A model generated the notes under the pieces. It had not been told where the DNA came from and did not search any database. It saw nothing but the letters and a program-made list of their open reading frames with translations. From assembly GCA_900208305.1 (NCBI GenBank), contig OAPG01000001.1, positions 1,488,001-1,552,000 of the forward strand: 64,000 nt of DNA, written 5' to 3'. This stretch comes from Melanopsichium pennsylvanicum (taxonomy: Eukaryota; Basidiomycota; Ustilaginomycetes; Ustilaginales). The position numbers and the translations under genes are program-made. Position 1 is the stretch's first letter. Each line of letters begins with the position of its first letter. This document shows positions 9,360-19,292 of this stretch, piece by piece.

Positions 9360-10217
9360 TCAGTATGTCTGTGGACTCTCTTGCAATGCTGCCATTTGAT
9401 GCTTGACGTGGAGAGAAAGCTCGTCCGCTGAAGGGCACGACCACTGCATGAACGGATCCGAAACTGTACTGCTGCTTAGATGCGCGTCTTCAGATGCATC
9501 GATCCTTTTGCTGACGGCTATAGATGTCAGTGTCGAACGAGAGCGCAGTGTTGATCTAGAAAGGGGCGTCGGCGAAGCGGTGATACTATTCGATTTCGTC
9601 GAAAGCCGTTCTAGCGGTTTCTTAGAGCTGTTCCTCTCCGGGGCAATGATATTGCCTACTGAAAGTCTCGAAAACTGGTCTGCGTCTAGGACCTGATCGA
9701 GCATGTCGCCCATCTGGAGCGATCGCGAATTGGGTAGAGGTGAAGTCGAGTGTGACTGCTGGCGTAGCGGAGTATGGTCAATCCTTCCGAACACATCTTC
9801 TTTGTGGTTCCCCGCAGCGGTGGGCGTACGGGCTTCGTTGTGAGCGCTGCATGGAGCTGTAGGAGAGACTAGATCGAGCTTTGGTGTATCATGAGACGCT
9901 GTGGGTGTGTCATGGAAGAGGCGCCGTGAAGAAGGCTGATGAAAGGGACTGCTTTCGATGCTGCTAGTGCTGCTGGCGGTGCTCATTCCCATGATCATAG
10001 GCTGTTGCAAGATTTGAGAAGGCGACTTGGACGCCTTGCGCCGAGGTGGTGATACGGAGGTCTGCTTCCTTAGTGGTGCACGCGATGAAGAGGCGATGAT
10101 CGGTGGCGGTGATTCGAGTGGAATATTCTTCATACTGTGGTGCATAGAGGCGGAGAAAGCTTCGGGTGATCCGCTGGGAGAGTCACTGGGAGACCGTCTC
10201 GCGGTGTAATTCATCAT
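9360..10217 (-). CDS. Ser/Pro-rich protein with many S/T-P sites and an RRLF motif
   Basis: 285 aa, not recognised. Composition is Ser-, Pro- and Thr-rich and mostly disordered, with about fifteen minimal S/T-P phosphorylation sites (for example near residues 9, 13, 17, 36, 56, 65, 90, 104, 111, 118, 131, 149, 159, 215 and 281). An RRLF tetrapeptide at 98-101 fits the cyclin-docking (RxL) consensus. This pattern is typical of cyclin-dependent kinase substrates, but the biological role cannot be told. The C-terminus (SADELSLHVKHQMAALQ) could form a short helix. It is convergent with copy B, with 135 bp between stops. Confidence 0.6.
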   Translation of the reverse strand: MMNYTARRSPSDSPSGSPEAFSASMHHSMKNIPLESPPPIIASSSRAPLRKQTSVSPPRRKASKSPSQILQQPMIMGMSTASSTSSIESSPFHQPSSRRLFHDTPTASHDTPKLDLVSPTAPCSAHNEARTPTAAGNHKEDVFGRIDHTPLRQQSHSTSPLPNSRSLQMGDMLDQVLDADQFSRLSVGNIIAPERNSSKKPLERLSTKSNSITASPTPLSRSTLRSRSTLTSIAVSKRIDASEDAHLSSSTVSDPFMQWSCPSADELSLHVKHQMAALQESPQTY

Positions 10218-11112
10218 GGCGGATGGTGCGATATCGGAAGTGTTCCTCGTAAAACGTCTGTGTTTATCTGCGAACGATTCAGATGCTTTCGGAACAGCTA
10301 GCGAACTGTCAATAAGATGGATGGGATCGTGCCAGTGGCATGTGTAGCGTCGTCAAACGAGAATGTGGATATGAGTGATGTAGAGGAATGGAAGGGAGAC
10401 AAGATTGAGTTGTACGCAAACAAGCTAAGAAACCGTAGTCCAGGTTACATTCGTCGTTGCATACAAAAGCTTCGAAGCCAATGCAACCGATTGAACCCAA
10501 CTCGGCTGCACCGACAAATTAGTCCAGGCATATGCTGCGGCTGGGGAATAGCAGTGCCTCGTGGAGAGGGATTGACTGACTGAAGAGTGTGAAGGGCAGG
10601 GTACAGTCGATATTCGCATGCAGGGTTCACATTCAAGGATGCTTCGGTGTCGGATGCAAGCGTGCAGGTCGAGAGTCGAGACCAGCATTGACTGGCCACA
10701 ATTGCTGGTGGCGCAGTCGTACCAACCGAGAGCACACGAAAGCAATCGAATGCGAACGAGCGAAACTGTGGGCTGGGCACATGTGCGTAACGAATGCACA
10801 CCAAACTCTTGTATGCGGGCTTCACTGTCCAGGCACGTCGCGTGCTTTGTGCTGCATTTGTGTTGCTTTGCGAGATACCAACACCGAATCGCTGGCGAGA
10901 GCCTCGGATGCACTCTCCGAACTTGCTCTTCCCGATCCCGATCCCGATCCCGATCCAAATCGATTTTTGTTTCTTGACCTGTGGGCGGCCGTCCGTAGCT
11001 GGACCCTGAATTTGAATGTTTGAGCCGTTCATTTTGCCATCGACATTGACCTTGTCAGACTACTAACCACTTGTAATGTTGGTGCTGTCGCGTCACCTTT
11101 ATAAGCAGCATC
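10218..11112. other. Divergent promoter region
   Basis: About 0.9 kb between the minus-strand Ser/Pro-rich gene and the plus-strand JmjC gene. It holds a CCCGAT hexamer repeat (four units, 10931-10954). Overlapping open frames here encode mutually incompatible low-complexity products created by the repeat and are not called. Confidence 0.5.
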
Positions 11113-12306
11113 ATGAACACGATGGCGCAACTTGATGGTAATCTCGACGATCCCTTCCTACTGTTGCTTCGTAAGCAGGCGATCCAGATTCGTGAGCGGC
11201 AAGGCGTTCCTTTCTCTCAATCAAAGGGAGCACAAGATTGGCCAAAGCGCCTATTGAACCGGCCTTCCCCGATCGAGTTTCAGCAGATCATAGAGCGACA
11301 CCTTCCGGTGCTGATCGATGAGTGTTTGGCTGACCGTCCGGGCCTAGCAAATTGGAAGGACACCAGTTACCTCAAATCGCGCATGGGCCCTGACCGTGAC
11401 GTAGTAGTGGCCATCACCCCCGATGGCAGGGCGGACGACCTGATTACCCATCCCGAGCTTCATGAGCCTGTTTTTGCGCTTCCGCTTGAGGAGAATATGC
11501 CCTTCTCTGAGTTACTTGATCGGTTGGCAACTCAGACGCAGGCCAAAAGCGATACCATTGCTTACCTTCAGTCCCAGAACTCGAACCTCCGTGTCCAAGA
11601 TTATGGTGACCTCTCTCCTCTATTGCAAGACCTCGAAATTGACACGAATCTGGACGCCTCGGATGCTGGTAGCAAGAAGCGTAGTGATCTGGTGTGGGCT
11701 ACCGAAGCGATCGGCTATGCTCCGGAAGCCACTAATCTCTGGATTGGGACTTCGGCATCGCGTACATCTATGCATCGTGATTACTACGAGAATCTCTTCA
11801 CAGTCGTCCGAGGCTGGAAAGAATTCACCTTGTATCCGCCAACAGAAAGTTATTTCTTATGCGATGACGAAGAGTACCCTGTGTACAAGTACGTCAAGGA
11901 TCAAGGGCAGCTCAAGCTGGAGCGGGATGCGGAAGGATCAACGACAAGGTGGATCCCTATAGATCCCACCCTACCAACGAGTGCAGATCGCAACGCACCC
12001 TTTGTGCACCGAGACCTGAATTTATCTGCGAAGGAAAGCATGCCAAGCCGGGAGCATACCTATCAGACCAAATATGGCTACGCCCTGCCCGCTCTCAGGA
12101 TCCGCGTTCACGAAGGCGAGACACTCTACTTGCCAAGCGGCTGGTTTCATCATGTCGCGCAACAACAAGATCAGCAACTCGTTGACATGGACGGACACGG
12201 CGTCGTCGATCGTGGTCTTTGCCTCTGCTTGAATTGGTGGTATGAGATCTCTGACGATGTGGCAATACAATTAGAAGAGACCAACCTAACAGTACCAATT
12301 GGCTGA
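11113..12306 (+). CDS. JMJD7: JMJD7-like JmjC-domain oxygenase
   Basis: 397 aa, no intron. The cupin/JmjC core shows the Fe(II)-binding HxD pair His221-Asp223 in TSMHRDYYENL, a probable 2-oxoglutarate-binding Lys236 (GWKEFTLYPP) and the distal His at 346 or 347 (PSGWFHHV). The order WIGTSASRTSMHRDYYEN, then KEFTLYPPTE, then LPSGWFHHVAQ, then CLNWWYE matches JMJD7, a lysyl (3S)-hydroxylase of the TRAFAC GTPases DRG1 and DRG2; peptidase activity has also been claimed for the family. Length is slightly above the animal enzyme (about 316 aa) because of an N-terminal extension and an insert before the distal His. A TTTATAAG sequence lies only about ten bases before the first ATG, so the transcript start is unclear; a second Met is three codons in. 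Confidence 0.85.
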   Translation: MNTMAQLDGNLDDPFLLLLRKQAIQIRERQGVPFSQSKGAQDWPKRLLNRPSPIEFQQIIERHLPVLIDECLADRPGLANWKDTSYLKSRMGPDRDVVVAITPDGRADDLITHPELHEPVFALPLEENMPFSELLDRLATQTQAKSDTIAYLQSQNSNLRVQDYGDLSPLLQDLEIDTNLDASDAGSKKRSDLVWATEAIGYAPEATNLWIGTSASRTSMHRDYYENLFTVVRGWKEFTLYPPTESYFLCDDEEYPVYKYVKDQGQLKLERDAEGSTTRWIPIDPTLPTSADRNAPFVHRDLNLSAKESMPSREHTYQTKYGYALPALRIRVHEGETLYLPSGWFHHVAQQQDQQLVDMDGHGVVDRGLCLCLNWWYEISDDVAIQLEETNLTVPIG

Positions 12307-13904
12307 GGTCAGGGCTTCACAATCTTACACAGTCGAACTTGGTCAAGGTTGGTCGAGAAGGGTATCGCGTTGAATCTCTTCAAGACATTCCCACGAAAGC
12401 AACAAGTCGACGTTGCCTGCGCTTGGCGGGGCGAATTGGTGGACAGTCGGAAAGAGGGAATGCGGGGAAAATCAACTCAAGCGCGGTCCCGATCAACTGA
12501 TTAATCTCACAGCCGCGGTTACCATGTGGGCTCCGCGCTTCATGAGTACGACCACATCATCCGCTTTGGGAGTTTTGTTCAGATCGAGTCAAACGCCAGA
12601 CCTCGGAAGACCTCCAATAGATGTGCAGACCAACTAAGATTTCAACTGGCAGGCCGACTTTGCATCCGAGAACCTGCATGGAGTTCATTTGGCTCTTCAA
12701 AGGCCTCATGGACATCGCACTGCATGCATATAATATGTGTTCGATGTTAGTGACAGTAGCTGGTCACCATTGTTGCTAAAGTGCAATTGCTTCACGAATG
12801 AGAAGGCTGTCATTTACCATTTGAGGAATGATGTAATTTACTGTAGCTTCCGAATTTGCTAAAGCCTCATCTCGGCTAGCAAGGTGTGTGTGTATGCATG
12901 CCCCTTCATCGAAAAGAGGCGTTCATCTTCTCCACACTGATTCAAAGCTGAGGACTTGCTAACGCCGCTCGAGCCAAGTCTAGCTGTGCGACTCGAGCAA
13001 GCAGGCAAAATTGTTCTCCAAGCGGTGTCATCATAATTATATCTTGCTCTAGCGAGCTTGGCTATGATGCTGATGCAGCGTGCAAACAAAACGTTCGGAG
13101 ACCAAAACTTCGACAGTACAATTCACGAATCGTCCAGGCTTAGCCTACGCTTGGGCCCATGCGTCCAAATACCGGTCTAATGTGAGGACTGCGGCCCACA
13201 GTTCACCGCGGAGGACAGAAGTTCTGTGCTTCATCATGACAGAGAAGGGACCGGGTATGCTGCTCTCGTGTACCACAGCGCAATTTTGTCCATCCGGCGT
13301 ATTGGACAGCGCTCGAAGCACAGTGCGAGTACGGAGTGTCACTTGAAACAGCGGTTCCCGACAGCGGCAGCGAGCCTCGACAGCAACCGCTGCTGCAGTT
13401 GCGGTGGGTCCAAGCTCGTCTCCAATCCCCTCAACGCTCAATTGCAGCCCGACTGTGCGCCAAGCGAGCTGCACCTCCTCCCTGATCTTGACTCGTTCCG
13501 CTCAAATCCCCAGATGTCATTCCCCACGGCGCGCTCTTTCACACATTGCCATATCTTTTCCTGAAATTTGGCTTGACTTAAGGTCTGATGCCCGGGGTTT
13601 GCAAGCCTCGCACACGCTATGCAAAGCAGACAAGTGCATGCATTGCTGGTCATGCGCTTATCACCGTATATAAGGTAGTCTGAGCATTCCTTTTTTCCGC
13701 TAAGTAAGCCTGTTCTTCCTTTTGGTCTGAAATTCTGTATCATAACAGCTTCGACCCCAGACCGAAGGACGCTTTCAATTTGAACAGCAACCTCCCAACA
13801 GGCTCTTCTGCATATTCGACACAAGTATCTGCAACCCTGACCGACACATTCTAAGCACCTTAAAAACCTAACGGAGCGACGTTTATTCGCCATACATATT
13901 CACC
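12307..13904. other. Intergenic region
   Basis: 1.6 kb without a supported gene. Short overlapping frames on both strands have no recognisable domain. The right end contains the promoter of the Sec14-like gene. Confidence 0.5.
13667..13674 (+). promoter_or_regulatory. TATA-like box of the Sec14-like gene
   Basis: TATATAAG lies 231 bp upstream of the predicted ATG at 13905, implying a leader of about 200 nt. Confidence 0.5.
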
Positions 13905-15982
13905 ATGGTCATCGAGATTGGTCAGAAAGAAGTTGAGATCCAGCCCGGCTATGTGGGTGAGTAAACATCCTTACTCTTTCCTGACAACGGCTCAATCAGC
14001 GCAGGGCTTTGCCAGCTACTGCTCGAATCACTGAAGGCTCTGTTGCTCAGAGCTCGTCAATACTTCCATGCCTAATATGTCGAGCACGCATTGCAGACGT
14101 CTTTCGATCGATTCGTAGCCCCAAACGTTCCCTCACCTCAACAATGGCACAGTTTCACTGACATCATTCTGTCCATTCTCTGTTCTACGAAATCTCAGGA
14201 AATCTGACACCGGAGCAAGAAGAAAAGCTCCAGGAGCTTTGGATGAAGTTCTTTGAGGTCTGCGAGAACGCTTCCGATGAGGACGGCGATGTACAAGCCA
14301 CGGGTAAAGGCGGCGATCTCGGCGGCTGGGACGAGAAGAAGTCCGGCCCAGATGGCGCTGGCATCCCCAAGGACGACAAGGCAAAGGATGAGCTCAAGGC
14401 TCGCGAGGAGCAGGCCGCTCTCGACGAGCTCCTCAACACGTACGGTCCCTCGGCACTGCGAAATACATTCTGGAAGTTTGTGAAGATGGACAACCCCGAC
14501 ACCGATGTCTTGCGCTTCCTTCGAGCACGAAAGTGGGACGTTTCTCGTGCCTTTGCCATGATGGCCGGTTGTATGAAGTGGCGTCTCGACAACAATGTCG
14601 AGGAGCTTGCCGAGAATGGTGACCTTGGCAATGCAAGCATCGAGAAGTTCCTGGACCAGCAGCGCAGTGGTAAGACTTATGCAATGGGCACTACCGACAA
14701 TGAGCAGCCCATCTGCTACATTCACGTCAAGAAGCATCTCACCTGGGGTCAGCCTGGTTCATCCATGTCCAAGTATGTCATCTACGCCATGGAATCGTTC
14801 CGCCTGCTAATGCAGCCCCCGAACGACAAGGTTGTACTTCTTTTCGACTTGACTGGATTCGGTCTCAAGAACATGGACTGGAACTGCATTCTCTTCATTG
14901 TCAAGTGTCTCGAGGCCTACTACCCCGAGTCGCTCGGTACTCTTTACATTCACAACGCCCCATGGATCTTTTCCGGTATCTGGAAGCTCCTCGGACCCAT
15001 GCTCGACCCCGTCGTACGAAGCAAGGTCAAGTTCACCAAAAAGCCCGAGGACCTCGACAGTGTGCCCAAGGAGCGTCTCCTGTCCAACATGGGTGGTGAG
15101 AACACGAGCGAGTTCGAGTTCATTGAGCCTGTCGAGGGCGAGAACGACCAGACCAAAGACGAGGAGGGCAAGAAGCGCACATGGAACAACTACATGTCTC
15201 TCGCGAAAGAGTACGAACAAATCACGCGCAAGTGGTGTGAGACCAAGGGAAAGAATGCCAAGGTTGTTCAGCAACGATTGCTTCTCGTCAAGAAGCTTCG
15301 TGTAGCACAGTACGAGCATGAACCTTACTTCCGTGGCAAGACCATCTATCACCGTGCCGGCACCATTGACGGCCAGGGTGTTGTAACTTGGGAGTACAAG
15401 CAGAAAAACGGCGATACCATCCGACACGTGGTCGGCCGCAGATCATGTGTCGAGACCCTCAAGAAGGAGATTGCCGAGATCGAAGGCGGTTCCGAGCCTG
15501 AAGAGGCGGAGAAAAAGATTGGCGCGAACGCCAACAACAAGGATGCCGCGGAAGGTGCTGCGGCTGGCGCCGCTGCAGGAGCCGCTGCGGGATCCGGCGC
15601 CGCTGCCGTCGCTGCTGATGCAGACGATGACCACGATGATTTTCATGAAGCGCCTATTGCCTCAAAGACTGCAACGAAGTTGGCGATTGACGCAGACACT
15701 GAGAAGGCCATCTCTCACGACGAGGCAGCTGCCAAGGCTGAGGCCTCCTCGAACGACACCGCTGTCGCCAGCGGTACCGGTCACACCAACGGCCAGGCTA
15801 ATGGTCACGCGCCCACGTACAAGCAAGCAACCAGCGGCCCCAATTCTGAAAAGTTCGCCGGCACTGATTGCAAGACAGAAGAAGCTGACCGCCACAGCAT
15901 GAAGAAGAGCGGCAGCATCAAGTCGATCAAAAACTCGGGCTTTGCCAAGCTCAAATCCGTCATCAGCGCTGGTAAGGCTTGA
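13905..15982 (+). CDS. CRAL-TRIO (Sec14-like) lipid-transfer protein
   Basis: Two exons, 13905-13956 and 14199-15982, joined across a 242-bp intron (GTGAGT..CTCAG) in phase 1; 611 aa. The CRAL-TRIO N-terminal helix bundle (DTDVLRFLRARKWDVSRAF) is followed by the lipid-binding lobe (KVVLLFDLTGFGLKNMDW, YPESLGTLYIHNAPWIFSGIW). It resembles yeast Csr1/Sfh2-type phosphatidylinositol-transfer proteins rather than Sec14 itself, because of the acidic insert before the domain and a long C-terminal extension. The extension contains a helical basic region, an Ala/Gly-rich linker (about 15555-15615) and a Lys-rich end. It probably moves or presents phosphoinositide precursors at membranes. The small first exon was found by splice sites and frame and is supported by the Kozak-like CACCATGG. 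Confidence 0.85.
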
Positions 15983-17045
15983 GGGTTCGAATACCCCGTT
16001 TGCCCCCTTTGTATGCTTTATTTTCTTAAGGATAATGGAAATTGTGCCTAAGCTTCTCTAATGTTTTAAAAATATACCTCAAAGCGCTCATTTATTTGCC
16101 CGATGCTGCGGTCACAGAGAGAGGGTGTGCATATGTCCTGTTCGGGGGAAGACTGTGCATAAATGTGCGAGCAGCTGAGGTTTGTCTTTTCTCGGGGTTC
16201 CATATTGGATGTCTCGTCAGGGTCAGAGGCAAGCACGTTATCATATCGACAAGTTTCTGATTGGTAAGGTCTTCCTTTCAACGATTTGTGGTTATAAGCT
16301 AGACATTGGAACTTGTCAAGTTTGTCTGAATCTGTTTGCCAGTCGCTTCAAAGCGTCATTGGCGAGTCTAATCTAAGCATTGGGATTGGATAGAGGTTGA
16401 GCACAGTTGCGGTTGTGGTGACCGGCAAGGTCCTCTTTCAGCGAACAGATTTCATTCCGCTCCGTCGGATTCGCTGGCCCTACTTGTCTGTATCCGCGCA
16501 CAGTAAGAGTGTGGATCCACATAGCCCAAAATTTCAAATCTGCAATCTGTGGCCCTGTTTGACAGCCAAAGAAACGCCTCGTCGAAGAGCTTTGTCGAAC
16601 GCATTGCTTCTTCTTGTGTGTGTCTAGGATCGCAGGCAAATGAGCAGCGTACCGTTTGTCTCTTGTTCGGTAAGGTCACGTCACGTCGATAGAGTTGCTG
16701 TGTTCCACAGAGCAGTCCTAACTGATGGCTGGTACAAAGGCAGCTCGACCATCAAGGTTGTCATGGCTGACCCTTCTGGTCAAAACTAAATCTGTTCTTC
16801 GGGTTGCGAGACCTTCACCGTCCCCAAAGAAAGATTCTTTGACAGAATCGCAAGGCTCGAGGGCCTGCAGAGCTGGTAAGAAGAAGCGGAATGAAGTAGC
16901 TCGACAAGCACAGACTCAGCTGCCTCCTTCAAAAAGGCTTCTGCCCCCACCAGACCATTTTCCTCGACTGCAACGTCTACATCGTGCTCTGTTCTATAGC
17001 AATCGTCCGTCATCATCGTCGCTGTTGAACGGTCACTCACACAAG
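15983..17045. other. Intergenic region
   Basis: About 1 kb between co-directional genes. The right 300 bp remain open in the frame of the next gene and would encode a basic, Arg/Ser-rich leader if an upstream start were used. No separate gene is supported. Confidence 0.5.
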
Positions 17046-19292
17046 ATGGCCCCAGTCGCAGTTTCGCCCAGACCAGCACCTGCTGAGCCATCGACCAAGA
17101 AGTGCGGTAGTAAGGCTAGTGCAATACAGGTGAAGGAGGAACAGGTCAAGTTCGCATCCTTTGATGTGACCGACCAGGTCTTCTACCGTTCAGGAGACGC
17201 AACTTGTTCCGCCGTCGTCAACCTCAAGCCCATCGTGCCAGGCCACGTCCTGGTCATCCCCAACACCCCATACCACAGACTCTCTCAAGTCCCATCAGAG
17301 ATCGTTGCGTCGCTCTTTCAAAGCGTCCAGGAGATCTCGAAGGGTCTCGAAGTTATTTTCGAGGCCGATGCAGTGACTGTCAGTGTTCAGGACGGCGAAG
17401 CTGCTGGCCAAACCGTTCCTCATTTTCACGTACACGTTCTACCTCGCAAGAAGGGCGACATCAAGCCCAACGATCTTGTCTACGAGCACATCGAGAATTG
17501 GGGCTTCGAAATTGGAAAGCTGCTGAACCAGGAAACAAAGCACAAGGTTGATGCTGTTGAGGATAGAAAGCCAAGGTCAAATGATGCCATGCAGAAGGAA
17601 GCAGCTTTCCTGGGCTCCTTTTTCGTAGATGGAAAGTTTGACATCAAGAAGCTTGACGGATATCAAGCAAAGTCAACCAAGCGAGCCTCTGGTGCTACTA
17701 CACCTGCTCAGCAGAAACGATCTCGAGTAAATCGTCTCCCCGTCACACTGCTTAGTGGGTTCCTCGGAGCTGGCAAGACTACCCTTCTGGAACACATTCT
17801 CACCTCGAGAGACCATGATCTTCGTGTCGCTGTCGTCGTCAACGATATGGGTGCGCTCAATATCGATGCCTCTCTCATCAATAATCACTGTGTTACTCAA
17901 GCAGAAGAGAAGGTTGTGCAAATGCAGAACGGATGCATTTGTTGCACGCTTCGTGGTGATCTTCTCGAGGAAGTCGCAGCCCTAGCAGAGAATCGAGAGA
18001 TCGACTACCTTCTCATCGAAAGCACAGGTATCTCTGAACCCATGCAGGTAGCCGAAACCTTTTCAGAGGAGTTCGCCGACATGTACGGTCAGATGGCTGA
18101 AGAGCTCGAAGACGAGATTCGCGAAGACACTGCGAAGAAGCAAGAGCACGAGAAGATCGCCAAGATTCTCAAGCAAGGCGGTCTCCCCGCCCTCTCTAGG
18201 CTGGACACTTGCGTTACTGTTGTCGATGCGATCAACATCTTTTCCAACTACGATACGACCGACTTCCTCGCGGATAGATATAAGGATGACCACGACGTAC
18301 CAGAAGAGGATGACCGAAACATCAGTGACCTTCAAACGGATCAGCTAGAGTTCGCCAACGTCATCCTCATCAACAAGTGCGATCTAGTCAGCAAAGAGGA
18401 AGTCGACCGTATCACAGCCTTTATTCGCCTTCTCAACCCGGATGCCAAGATCATCCCCACCACTCGCAGCCGCGTGGACCTCAAGGAGATCCTCAATACA
18501 AATCTTTTCAGCTACGAGAAGGCCGCCCTCGGCGCTGGATGGCTCAAGAGTCTCAATGAGGAGATCAAGCCCGAGACTGAAGAGTACGGTATTGGTAGCT
18601 TTGTATATCGTGCTCGCAGACCATTTCACACTGCCAGGCTGTGGGAGACCATTCGTGAAGTCTTTGTTGTGATTCAAAGTGAATACATCGACGATGGTGA
18701 AGACGAGGACGAAGGCATGGACGAGGAAGAGGTTGATGGAGAAAACGAGGAGGATCAAGAGATGGAGGTTGAAGAAGAGGATGGCGTCGAAGCTCAACCG
18801 CAGCTCAATCCTCAAGCGCGACTCGAGGCCAAGAACACCAGCAAGACATTCGGTCCATTGCTCCGCTCCAAAGGCTTCATCTGGCTCGCAACACGACCGC
18901 TAATGTACGGCGAGTGGTCGCAAGCTGGTATTATGCTCACATTGCAAGCTGGTTCACGATGGCGATGTGAGCTCGACAAAGAGTTGTGGCCTCAGGACGA
19001 ACAGATCAAGGAAGCTATCATGAAAGACTTCGAAGGACCTTGGGGTGACAGGAGACAAGAGATTGTGCTCATTGGCAAGAACATGCGCGATGGCGGTGAG
19101 GAGCGACTGCGCGCTGCACTGAACGATTGCCTGCTTACGGATGAAGAGATGAAGCAGTGGGAGAAGGTCATGAACGACAAGAAATTAGATATTCACGGCA
19201 AGCAGCAGAGGCTGCAAGAGATCTACGAGGATGGCTTCGAAGACTGGCCGGATCACGAAGATCCGGATGCTCATGACGGCCATGCCCACTAA
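17046..19292 (+). CDS. HIT hydrolase-CobW (COG0523) GTPase fusion protein
   Basis: 748 aa in one uninterrupted frame. Residues about 33-160 are an FHIT-type HIT domain: FYRSGDATCSAVVNLKPIVPGHVLVIP and the histidine triad HFHVH (His126, His128, His130), the fold that cleaves Ap3A-type dinucleotides. Residues about 228-700 are a CobW/COG0523 G3E GTPase: Walker A GFLGAGKTT (238-246), the metal-binding GCICC (296-300), ESTGISEP (325-332) and NKCD, then a CobW C-terminal domain (GFIWLATRP) with an acidic insert. The C-terminus is His/Asp-rich (DHEDPDAHDGHAH), as in zinc-chaperone ZNG1-like proteins. The frame extends 107 codons upstream with a basic, possibly mitochondrial leader; the Met at 17046 has the better context (AAGATGGCC). 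Coupling of dinucleotide hydrolysis to metal insertion is only inference. Confidence 0.85.
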   Translation: MAPVAVSPRPAPAEPSTKKCGSKASAIQVKEEQVKFASFDVTDQVFYRSGDATCSAVVNLKPIVPGHVLVIPNTPYHRLSQVPSEIVASLFQSVQEISKGLEVIFEADAVTVSVQDGEAAGQTVPHFHVHVLPRKKGDIKPNDLVYEHIENWGFEIGKLLNQETKHKVDAVEDRKPRSNDAMQKEAAFLGSFFVDGKFDIKKLDGYQAKSTKRASGATTPAQQKRSRVNRLPVTLLSGFLGAGKTTLLEHILTSRDHDLRVAVVVNDMGALNIDASLINNHCVTQAEEKVVQMQNGCICCTLRGDLLEEVAALAENREIDYLLIESTGISEPMQVAETFSEEFADMYGQMAEELEDEIREDTAKKQEHEKIAKILKQGGLPALSRLDTCVTVVDAINIFSNYDTTDFLADRYKDDHDVPEEDDRNISDLQTDQLEFANVILINKCDLVSKEEVDRITAFIRLLNPDAKIIPTTRSRVDLKEILNTNLFSYEKAALGAGWLKSLNEEIKPETEEYGIGSFVYRARRPFHTARLWETIREVFVVIQSEYIDDGEDEDEGMDEEEVDGENEEDQEMEVEEEDGVEAQPQLNPQARLEAKNTSKTFGPLLRSKGFIWLATRPLMYGEWSQAGIMLTLQAGSRWRCELDKELWPQDEQIKEAIMKDFEGPWGDRRQEIVLIGKNMRDGGEERLRAALNDCLLTDEEMKQWEKVMNDKKLDIHGKQQRLQEIYEDGFEDWPDHEDPDAHDGHAH

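Noticed and set aside
10445..11032. 195-codon minus-strand frame over the CCCGAT repeat
   Set aside because: Opened by the hexamer repeat (giving Ile-Gly runs); the plus strand has an equally long open frame, so neither is convincing.
15984..16000. T-arm-like GGGTTCGAATACCCC after the Sec14-like gene
   Set aside because: No cloverleaf can be built; the preceding bases are coding sequence.
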